DNA from: JALYOC01 sp036675345 | Lineage (GTDB): Bacteria; Myxococcota; Myxococcia; Myxococcales; Myxococcaceae | Direction of reading: 5' to 3' | Assembly: GCA_036675345.1 (NCBI GenBank) | Contig: JAKFFE010000017.1 | Span: 372,001 to 436,000, forward strand | Length of the DNA stretch: 64,000 nucleotides | Translations under genes and position numbers: made by a program | Notes under the pieces: model-generated | What the model saw: the letters and a program-made list of their open reading frames with translations, nothing else | The model's database searches: none | What the model was told of the DNA's origin: nothing | In this document: positions 41,920 through 49,439 of the stretch, one piece after another | Layout: every line of letters starts with the position of its first letter | Position numbering within the stretch: position 1 is the first letter of the stretch

Positions 41920-42944
41920 GGGCGGCCGTCCATCGACAACAGCTTCTCGGCGATCCGGGACAGCCCCTGGGCGGCGTCACTCTCCGGCTTCTCCAGCAGG
42001 ATCGGGCGGCGCTTGCGCACCGCCTTCCAGGCCTCGTCGTCGTAACGAATGGCTCCCAGGTAATCCATCTCCAGCCCGAAGAACTTGCGCCAGGAGGCCA
42101 CCACCGCCGGCCCCACGTCCGCGTCTCCGGGGGTGCGCGCCTGGTTCACCACCAGCTTGACCCGGAACGCGCGCAGCTCGCGCTCCAGCCGCTCGCCCAG
42201 CTCGGGGTTGGTGGCCTTGACCCGGGTGACGAACTCGAACGGGGTCCGCACCACGCCCTCCCGGGAGGTCAGCGCCTCCTCCACCAGGTCGGCGATCCCC
42301 AGCTGCTCCTCCAGGTATTGCAGCCGACGGAAGAAGGCCGCCTTCACGAACCGGTAGGCGTTCTCCACCGAGGTGGGCTCGGGGAGGATCACCAGCACGC
42401 AGTGGTCGGCGATCAGGAAGAAGTCGAGGACGTTGAAGGAGCTGCCGGCGCCCAGGTCCAGCACCAGGTAGTCCACGTCCACCGTCTGGAGATTTCGCAG
42501 CAGCTTCACCTTCTGCTGGTACTTGGGGTTGGCCGCGTCCAGCACGTCCTGCGCGCCGGCGATCAGCGACAGGTTCTCGATCCCCCCGGGGACGATGATG
42601 TCCTCGATCCGCTCCACCCGCTTGTTGACGAAGTCGGAGAGGGAGAACTTGGGCGGAGGAACGCCCAGGCAGGTGTGCAGGTTGGCCCCGCCCAGGTCCG
42701 CGTCCACCAGCAACACCCGGTGTCCGTGACGGGCCAGCGAGATCCCCAGGTTGGTGGAGACCATCGACTTGCCGATCCCGCCCTTCCCTCCTCCCACCGC
42801 GATGATCCGCCGGGGGCGGGTGCGCCGGATCAGCCCAGGCGGCCCGGCCAAGGCGCGGGCGGTCGCAGGCGAGGCCCGCTCCGGAGCGCGGGCGCGCTCC
42901 AGTTCAATCACGTTGCTGAGCCCGCTGGGCTTGACCACGCTCAC
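41916..42944 (-). CDS. MinD/FlhG-family P-loop ATPase
   Basis: 342 residues from GTG 42944, which has GGGAG nine bases upstream; longer frames lack support. The deviant Walker A is GGGKGGIGKS (residues 51-60); VLLVDADLGGANLHTCLG is the Walker A-prime/B segment. The domain matches MinD/FlhG-like ATPases, which place division or motility machinery by ATP-controlled membrane binding. No MinE or flagellar gene adjoins. It is coupled to the J-like/RodZ-like gene, suggesting a shared cell-shape or polarity role, which is inference. Confidence 0.85.
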   Translation of the reverse strand: MSVVKPSGLSNVIELERARAPERASPATARALAGPPGLIRRTRPRRIIAVGGGKGGIGKSMVSTNLGISLARHGHRVLLVDADLGGANLHTCLGVPPPKFSLSDFVNKRVERIEDIIVPGGIENLSLIAGAQDVLDAANPKYQQKVKLLRNLQTVDVDYLVLDLGAGSSFNVLDFFLIADHCVLVILPEPTSVENAYRFVKAAFFRRLQYLEEQLGIADLVEEALTSREGVVRTPFEFVTRVKATNPELGERLERELRAFRVKLVVNQARTPGDADVGPAVVASWRKFFGLEMDYLGAIRYDDEAWKAVRKRRPILLEKPESDAAQGLSRIAEKLLSMDGRP

Positions 42945-43075
42945 GAAGATGAACTCCCGAAGGCCTGGAGTGTACGGCCCTTTTGCCGGGCGCCGCACCT
43001 TCCAGTCCCCGATCCATACATGGACCCGGGCCGCTCGCCAGGTTCCTGCCCTGGCGAGCACCCGTGGGGAGAGCC

Positions 43076-44815
43076 CTACTCCGGCTGCGAGGTCCCCGGC
43101 TTGGTGAGGATGAACTCACACGCGCAGGAGGTGGTGCCGTCGCAGTTGAAGCCGGAGGTGTTGAGGCACTGCAGGCTGACGCCTTCGCCGCAGCAGAGGC
43201 TGGTGGGCGAGCAGTTCTGACCCGCGCCGGGGCAGGTGGTGCCCGTCTTACAGGTGCCGCTGGTCTGGCCGGGGGGGATGGTGCAGGAGAGCCCCGAGCA
43301 GCAGTCCCCGTTCACGGTGCAGGTTGCATCCTGCGGCTGGCACACGTCCGGGGCCTTGCAGACGCCCCCTTCGCAGATGCCCGAGCAGCACTGACCGCTG
43401 CTTGTGCAGACCTGGGCGTTGGCCTGGCAACCCCCGCCGTCCGGAACCGTGCCCGGCAGCTGGCAGGCGTAGGTGATCTCCGAGGTCGGATTGCACACCG
43501 ATCCGGCACAGCACGCGGCGGCGCCGGTGCCCGCGGGATCGCAGTCCGTCCCCAGGCCCAGACACTGCGGGACGGTGCAGCGGGGAACGCCGGATTCATC
43601 CGGGACGCAGGGGGCGCCGCTGCAGCACTGATCGCTGAACTGGCACACCTCGCCGACGGCGATGCAGCATCCGTCCTCGCCGGTGTAGCCGGCCGGGCAG
43701 GAGCCGATGTTCCCGCCGCCGAAGCAGCGGGGAACGCCGACCTCGTCGGTGCGGCAGGTCATCTCGTTGCCGTTGATCTTGTTGCCGAAGCAGCAGTTGG
43801 TCTCGTTGGGCACGGTGAAGCAGGTTCCGTCCGGGTTCTTCACGCAGGTCCCGTCCAGTTCCATCGGCTTGCCGCAGATGGTTCCCGGCATCCGGCAAGA
43901 ACCGCCGTTGTCACACTTCTTGTTGGTGTTGTGGCAGTCCACCGTCCCGCCCGGGGTGCCCAAGCCGCCACAGCAGTCGTCGTCGACGTTGCAGGTGTCG
44001 CCCGCGACGCGACAGCCGGCCACCGCCTGGCAGACCTTCACCCCGGAGCCCGGATCGGCGCAGACCTTGGTGCAGCAGTCGGTGGCCCCGACGCAGGGCT
44101 GGCCGTTCTGGCCACAGTTGGGAGCCCCGGTGGGAGCGACGCAGCGTCCGCCGGTCACCCCGTCATTGCTGCTGCAGAGGGTGGAACAGCAGTCGTCGTT
44201 GCGGAAACAGACGTCGCCGGCGGTCACACAGCTGGTGGCCTTGGCGCACTGGCCGTTCTGGCAGTTGGTGGAACAGCAGCCCAGTCCGCAGGCGTCGTTG
44301 AGGGCGCTGCAGCTTCCGGCCACGCAGATGTTGCCGGCGCAGTCTCCGCTGCAGCAGTCCACATCCTCGGTACAGGCATTGCCGCTCTGGACGCACTGGA
44401 CCTCCGAGCAAGCGCCGAGGACACAGTTGCCGGAGCAGCAGTCGACATTCGACTCACAGGCCGTGGGGGCGTTGGCGCAGAAGGTGGCCGGCGCGCAGAC
44501 GGTGCCGGTGCAGTTGCCAGAACAGCAGGAGAGGCCCGAGCCGATGGTGCAGGCCCCGTTGTTGGTGACGCACTGACCGCCGCCATCCGGGAGGTCGATG
44601 ATCCCGCCATCCACCCCCGCGTCCACTCCGGCGTCCTCTTCGAACCCTCCGTCCTCGGGCCCGGCGTCCACGCCGGAGTCCTCCACGCCGGCGTCATCCC
44701 CCGCGTCATTGGGCCCCAGGTCCGGATCGCAGTTACAGCCTGCGCCGACGCTAAAGGCGGCCACGGTACACAACAGCAGGAAGGGGACGCCTTTGAAGTT
44801 CAAGCGGGTGTTCAT
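43076..44815 (-). CDS. cysteine-rich repeat lipoprotein
   Basis: 579 residues. Signal peptide with lipobox VGAGC near residue 27, an Asp/Gly-rich linker (residues about 30-75, PEDGGFEEDAGVDAGVDGG), then more than a dozen units of the form C-x5-7-DCCSGxC (for example SNVDCCSGNC, TEDVDCCSGDC). Paired CC residues suggest disulfide-knot modules like those of colipase or Dickkopf folds. The protein is probably at the cell surface. No enzyme motif is seen. Similar proteins are common in predatory myxobacteria; the role here is unknown. Confidence 0.8.
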   Translation of the reverse strand: MNTRLNFKGVPFLLLCTVAAFSVGAGCNCDPDLGPNDAGDDAGVEDSGVDAGPEDGGFEEDAGVDAGVDGGIIDLPDGGGQCVTNNGACTIGSGLSCCSGNCTGTVCAPATFCANAPTACESNVDCCSGNCVLGACSEVQCVQSGNACTEDVDCCSGDCAGNICVAGSCSALNDACGLGCCSTNCQNGQCAKATSCVTAGDVCFRNDDCCSTLCSSNDGVTGGRCVAPTGAPNCGQNGQPCVGATDCCTKVCADPGSGVKVCQAVAGCRVAGDTCNVDDDCCGGLGTPGGTVDCHNTNKKCDNGGSCRMPGTICGKPMELDGTCVKNPDGTCFTVPNETNCCFGNKINGNEMTCRTDEVGVPRCFGGGNIGSCPAGYTGEDGCCIAVGEVCQFSDQCCSGAPCVPDESGVPRCTVPQCLGLGTDCDPAGTGAAACCAGSVCNPTSEITYACQLPGTVPDGGGCQANAQVCTSSGQCCSGICEGGVCKAPDVCQPQDATCTVNGDCCSGLSCTIPPGQTSGTCKTGTTCPGAGQNCSPTSLCCGEGVSLQCLNTSGFNCDGTTSCACEFILTKPGTSQPE

Positions 44816-44927
44816 GGAGGAGTACCTAGCGCGTGCGGAAGAACTGCCGGCCCGGAAGAAGTCGTTGAGCCATCTTCCAATGGGGCCGAATCGAAGTCGA
44901 CCTTCCCCCTCCCTGCCCGGGGGTCGC

Positions 44928-44941
44928 GTACCGAGCGGTAC
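44928..44941. promoter_or_regulatory. GTACC-N4-GGTAC inverted repeat upstream of the Cys-rich lipoprotein
   Basis: GTACC-GAGC-GGTAC lies about 113-126 bp before the lipoprotein start at 44815 and repeats the pattern at 14531. It may be a shared regulator site; with two examples this is weak. Confidence 0.3.
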
Positions 44942-44984
44942 ACCGACACCTGCGGTGCGCAGCCCACGTTCGTTCAGTGCCGCT

Positions 44985-45581
44985 CTATTCGTCCAGCAGT
45001 TCCACGTTCCAGTACGAGGCGTCCGCCACGTTGATGAACGGCAGCCACTCCCGGTAGGTCTTCCGCCGGTGGGCGCCGCGGAACAGCGGGGTCCAGCGGG
45101 GGCAGATCGGCTTCTTGAGCAGCCTCATCCCTGCCTGCTCCGGAGTGCGGCCGCCCTTGCGCAGGTTGCAGACGATGCACGAGCAGACCACGTTCTCCCA
45201 GGAGGTCCGGCCGCCCTGCGAGCGCGGCAGCACGTGGTCCAGGTTCAGATCTCCGCGCGAGAAGAGCTGGCCGCAGTACTGACAGGTGTCCGAGTCCCGG
45301 GCGTAGATGTTCAGCCGCGAGAAGCGGACCTTCACCCGCGGGAGGCGCTCGTAGGCGGAGAGCACCACCACCCGGGGGACCCGGATCCGCCGGTTGACGG
45401 TGCCGATGGTGTCGTAGTGGCTGGCGGCCAGCGCGGCCCAGTCGGCGAACTCGTAGAGCCGGTACTGGTGGTCGATGGCCCGCGCCGCGCCCTGGTACAT
45501 CAGGGTCAGCGCCCGCTTGGCGTCGGTGACGTGCACCGGCTGGTAGTTGCGGTTGAGCACCAGCACCGAGCTGTTCAGCAT
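44985..45581 (-). CDS. HNH endonuclease family protein
   Basis: 198 residues from ATG 45581. C100-x2-C103 (DTCQYCGQLF), D115-H116 (NLDHVLPRS), N130 and C133/C135-C138 (VVCSCIVCN) form the zinc-stabilised HNH fold. Small standalone HNH proteins with the N-terminal MLNSSVLVLNRNYQPVHV are widespread and of uncertain target. Its start overlaps the selA stop by 7 bp, so it is translated downstream of selA. Confidence 0.85.
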   Translation of the reverse strand: MLNSSVLVLNRNYQPVHVTDAKRALTLMYQGAARAIDHQYRLYEFADWAALAASHYDTIGTVNRRIRVPRVVVLSAYERLPRVKVRFSRLNIYARDSDTCQYCGQLFSRGDLNLDHVLPRSQGGRTSWENVVCSCIVCNLRKGGRTPEQAGMRLLKKPICPRWTPLFRGAHRRKTYREWLPFINVADASYWNVELLDE

Positions 45582-46972
45582 GGCAGCCTCGCAGAGACTC
45601 CGTGGACCGCGTCCGCCAGGGCCGCCAGCGCCCCGTCCTCCACACAGCGGACATCCAGCAGCACGCCGCCTTCCAAGATCCGGGTGATCACCGGGGTGGA
45701 GGCGCCGCGCAGGAGCTCCTGGGCGCGATCCGGATCCGGGCTGGCCAGCACGCAGGCGTAGGAGACCGGCCGGGCCAGCGGCATCGCCCCGCCCCCCACC
45801 TGCCCTTCGGTCCGGATCACGGTCACCCGCACCCCGCGCTCCGCCAGCAACGCAGCCAGCCGTTGCGCCCGCTGCTGCAGGGTGGCGGTGGATTGGGTCA
45901 GCATCCGGTGGGTGGGCAGCGCGGACAGTTCGCCGTCCCGGTACAGCTCCAAGGTGGCCTCCAGCGCGGCCACGGTCAGCTTGTCCACCCGCAGCGCCCG
46001 GTTCAGCGGGTGCTTTCGGATCTTGGCGATCAGCTCCCGGCGCCCGACGATGATCCCCGCCTGGGGTCCACCCAGCAGCTTGTCTCCGGAGAAGGAGACC
46101 AGGTCCGCGCCCGAGGAGACCGCGGAGGCGACTGTGGGCTCGGGGACCAGTCCCTCGGCGGCGGCGGGCACCAGCGAGCCGGAGCCCAGGTCCTCGTAGA
46201 CCGGCACTCCGCGGGCGCGGCCCAGGCCGACCAGGTCGCGGGTGGGGACCTCCTCGGTGAAGCCCACCAGGGCGAAGTTCGAGCGGTGGATCTTGCACAG
46301 CAGCCCGGTCTCCGGCCGCAGCGCGCCCTCGTAGTCGGAGAGCCGGGTCCGGTTGGTGGTGCCGACTTCAATCAGCCGGGCGCCGGACTGGGCCATCACC
46401 TCCGGGACCCTAAAGCCGCCGCCGATCTCCACCAACTCCCCGCGGGAGACGATCGCCTCCTTGCCGGCGGCCAGGGTGGAGAGGACCAGCAGCACCGCGG
46501 CGGCGTTGTTGTTCACCACCACCGCCGCCTCGGCGCCGGTCAGCTCGCACAGCAGCGGCACCACCGGATCGTACCGGCTGCCCCGATCCCCCTCCTCCAG
46601 ATCGAACTCCAGATTGGAGTAGCCCTCGGCGATCTGCCGCACCCGCTCGATCGCCTTGGGCGCCAGCGGGGCGCGGCCAAGGTTGGTGTGCAGCACCACC
46701 CCGGTGGCGTTGAACACCGGCCGCAGCAGAGGGGTGGTCAGCGCGGTCAAGGCGGCCTGGACCTCGGCGGGTTCCAGCGGCCGGGTGTCGCCGGCCAGCC
46801 AGCGGGTGCGCAGCGCGGAGACCGCGGTGCGCAAGGCAGCCAGGGCTCTCGCGCGGGGGTGCGCGCCAAGCAACGGCTGCAGCGACGGTTCAGCGAGGAG
46901 CGCGTCGATCTTCGGCAGCGCCCTCAACAGCGCGTTCTTGCTGACGTCCTGCGTGGCGGGTTCGTCGTCCAC
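45575..46972 (-). CDS. selA: L-seryl-tRNA(Sec) selenium transferase
   Basis: 465 residues, the normal SelA size. The PLP-binding lysine is Lys298 in VSFSGDKLLGGPQAG; FNATGVVLHTNLGRAPL and SNLEFDLEEGDRGSRY are diagnostic. It converts seryl-tRNA(Sec) to selenocysteinyl-tRNA(Sec) using selenophosphate. The start is GTG 46972. Neither selB, selD nor tRNA(Sec) was recognised in this window, and no selenoprotein was identified. The HNH gene overlaps its 3' end. Confidence 0.93.
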   Translation of the reverse strand: MDDEPATQDVSKNALLRALPKIDALLAEPSLQPLLGAHPRARALAALRTAVSALRTRWLAGDTRPLEPAEVQAALTALTTPLLRPVFNATGVVLHTNLGRAPLAPKAIERVRQIAEGYSNLEFDLEEGDRGSRYDPVVPLLCELTGAEAAVVVNNNAAAVLLVLSTLAAGKEAIVSRGELVEIGGGFRVPEVMAQSGARLIEVGTTNRTRLSDYEGALRPETGLLCKIHRSNFALVGFTEEVPTRDLVGLGRARGVPVYEDLGSGSLVPAAAEGLVPEPTVASAVSSGADLVSFSGDKLLGGPQAGIIVGRRELIAKIRKHPLNRALRVDKLTVAALEATLELYRDGELSALPTHRMLTQSTATLQQRAQRLAALLAERGVRVTVIRTEGQVGGGAMPLARPVSYACVLASPDPDRAQELLRGASTPVITRILEGGVLLDVRCVEDGALAALADAVHGVSARLPC

Positions 46973-47027
46973 GGAACAGAAGTGTAGGCCGGTTCCGGGT
47001 CCGCTGCCCAGAAGTCGTGCCCTGACC

Positions 47028-49322
47028 CTAGCGGGACCCGGGAGCGCTGCCCGCCCCGCCGGAGGCGGGGGGCACCAGGGAGGGGATCCCCCGCGCGTAG
47101 AGCAGCTGGTAGGTGTTGTAGGTGCGCAACACCCGCTTCACGTACCCGCGGGTCTCGGCGATCGGGATCTCCTCCACCCACTCGTCCAGCTCCAGATCCG
47201 CGCGCTGCTCCCGCCAGCGGTCCACCGCGTGGCTGCCGGCGTTGTAGCTGGCGATGGCGTAGGCCTTGTTGCCGTTGAACTTGCGCAACAGGCTGCCCAG
47301 GTGCGCGGCGCCGAGGCGGATGTTGGGATCCGGCTGCATCAGCAGCTCCGGGGTGACCGTCTTGATCTCCGGCACGTTCCTGGCCACCGCCTTGGCGGTG
47401 GAGAGCATCAGCTGGGTCAGCCCGCGGGCGCCGGCCCAGGAGAGGGCCTTGGGATCCAGCGCGCTCTCCTCGCGCATCAGCGCCTGGAGCAGATCCGGAT
47501 CCAGCTTCGCGGTCAGCGAGTGCTTCTCGATCAGCGAGCGGAACGCATCCGGATAGGCCACCTCCCACACCGGACGGGAGTCGGCGCTGATCTTGCCGTT
47601 GAGGTGGCCGCGCAGCTCGGTGCGGGCAATGGCGTGGGCGGCGCGTGAGTCTCCGGCGGCGGCCAGCGCGTGCACCAGCAACTGCCGCCCCTGGCTGTTG
47701 AGCGCCGCGCGCTTCACCGCCATCAGCTCCGAGGAGGCGGCCTCCCCGAAGCCCAGCCGGATCAGCTCCCGGCCAGCGTGGAAGTGGGGATCCTGCTCCA
47801 GGGCGCCGGCCTGGAGCGGCCAGGGGGTGACCATCACCGCGCCAGTGGAGGGGGGGACCACCAGCCGCTGGCGCAGGGCCACGCCGCGCGCGGGGTCCAG
47901 CTCCTCCAGCCGGGTGCGGGAGATCAGGCCGTAGTAGGTGACCGGGTGATCGCTGGCCACCTTCTCGAACAGGTCGGCGGCCTCCGCCTTCTTTCCCTCG
48001 TCAAACAGCATCCGCGCGCGCCAGTAGCGGGCGCGCTCCACCTCGAAGCTCTCGCGCTCCTGGCCGAACAGCTGTTCGATCCGGCCCAGCACCGCCAGGG
48101 CCTCCGTCGGACGGCGGGCGCCGCGGTGGATCCAGAAGGCCTTGAACAGTGCCTCCGCCGCGTAGTCCCCCTGGGGGAAGCGCTGGGCGACCTCGATCAG
48201 CTTCTGCAGCGCCTCCTCGGTCTTCCCGGTGCGCTGGTAGATGTCGGCGGCGAAGTACAGCGAGTCATCCGCGTAGGTGTGGCCGGGGAACTCGCGGGCC
48301 AGGGTCTCGTAGATCCCCGGGCCGTGCTCCACATCCGCGATCGATCGCGAGGAGCCCAGCACGTACAGCGCCTTGGGGCGCAGGTCGTCGTCGCGGCAGG
48401 CCTCCACCACCGGGGTGAGGACCTCGATCGCCTTCAGATGCTCGCGCTGCTTCCGCAGCGCCTTGCCGTAGTTGTAGTGCGCCTGGCACGCCACCGCGTC
48501 CGGCAGCTTAAGGGTGGGCAGCAGCGGTGCCAGCACCGCCATCCCCTGCTCGTTGCGGTGGGCGTCGATCATCCGCTCGGCGCGGCTGACGGTGGCCGCC
48601 ACCGGGAGGTTCCCCTTGAGCCGCTTCTCGGCCAGGTCGGCCAGCCCGGAGAGCGGGTGTTCGGTCCACAGCCGCAGCAGCGCCGCGGTCTCTGCCGGCT
48701 TGTCCTTCCGCTCGCGGGCCAGATCCGCGATCCCCAGCAGCGCCTCGGCTGCCACGTTGCGGCCCCAGCCCGCCCAGCGTCCGGAGGCCACCGGGTCCAG
48801 CGCCGCGCGGGCGCGATCCCAGTCCTGCAGCCTCCTGGCGGTGCGGTGGAGTCCGAAGCGCGCGTCCACGAACAGCTTGGAGGAGGTGGGCACCTGCGCG
48901 AACAGGTCGGCCGCCTTGGCCCACTGCTCCTCCGCCTCGGAGGAGAGCGCGGCGTGGATCAGCACCCGGTCCCGTATCCGGTTGAGTCCCGGCTCGTCGG
49001 TGCCCAGCAGCTCGGAGAGTTCGTAGGCGGAGAGGTCGGTGTACTCCAGCCGCTCGGCGGCCAGCGCGCGCAGGTAGCGGACCGGCCAGGTCTTCTCGGC
49101 GCCCTCCAGCAGGGTGCGGGTGCGGGCGTACTGCCCGGCGTCGAAGGCGGCCTTGGCCTCGGCGAGGACGCCCTGGGAGAAGTAGGGGGCGAAGTCCTGC
49201 TCCTGGTAGACCCTCTCCGGCGCGGGCGCGGCGGCCCGCTTCACCCCCGCCGGCTCACCGGGAAGCTCCACGGTGGGACCGAGGGAGAGGACGGCGGCGA
49301 GGAGCAGACGAGCGGTGAACAT
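47028..49322 (-). CDS. Slt70-like soluble lytic transglycosylase
   Basis: 764 residues. A signal peptide (FTARLLLAAVLSLGPTV) precedes a long helical TPR-like superhelix (residues about 40-560), with repeats like AKAAFDAGQYARTRTLLEG, and a C-terminal SLT catalytic domain. The catalytic glutamate is Glu619 in LMREESALDP; WAGARGLTQLMLSTAK and AIASYNAG follow. It would cleave peptidoglycan glycan strands in the periplasm. It lies 55 bp downstream-facing from selA on the same strand, with a gap before it shared with a divergent histidine kinase. Confidence 0.9.
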   Translation of the reverse strand: MFTARLLLAAVLSLGPTVELPGEPAGVKRAAAPAPERVYQEQDFAPYFSQGVLAEAKAAFDAGQYARTRTLLEGAEKTWPVRYLRALAAERLEYTDLSAYELSELLGTDEPGLNRIRDRVLIHAALSSEAEEQWAKAADLFAQVPTSSKLFVDARFGLHRTARRLQDWDRARAALDPVASGRWAGWGRNVAAEALLGIADLARERKDKPAETAALLRLWTEHPLSGLADLAEKRLKGNLPVAATVSRAERMIDAHRNEQGMAVLAPLLPTLKLPDAVACQAHYNYGKALRKQREHLKAIEVLTPVVEACRDDDLRPKALYVLGSSRSIADVEHGPGIYETLAREFPGHTYADDSLYFAADIYQRTGKTEEALQKLIEVAQRFPQGDYAAEALFKAFWIHRGARRPTEALAVLGRIEQLFGQERESFEVERARYWRARMLFDEGKKAEAADLFEKVASDHPVTYYGLISRTRLEELDPARGVALRQRLVVPPSTGAVMVTPWPLQAGALEQDPHFHAGRELIRLGFGEAASSELMAVKRAALNSQGRQLLVHALAAAGDSRAAHAIARTELRGHLNGKISADSRPVWEVAYPDAFRSLIEKHSLTAKLDPDLLQALMREESALDPKALSWAGARGLTQLMLSTAKAVARNVPEIKTVTPELLMQPDPNIRLGAAHLGSLLRKFNGNKAYAIASYNAGSHAVDRWREQRADLELDEWVEEIPIAETRGYVKRVLRTYNTYQLLYARGIPSLVPPASGGAGSAPGSR

Positions 49323-49439
49323 CGGGTCCCGATCTTAGCGAGTCACCCAGCAAGACGCAGGGCAGGCGCGCAAGAGACAACCAAAGCGTGCCCGAAAATT
49401 TCCTGCGGGCAACAAAGGTACACTCTCCTACCCGACCTC

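Noticed and set aside
45575..46972. A full selenocysteine system implied by selA
   Set aside because: No other selenocysteine gene, tRNA(Sec) or selenoprotein was recognised in the window.
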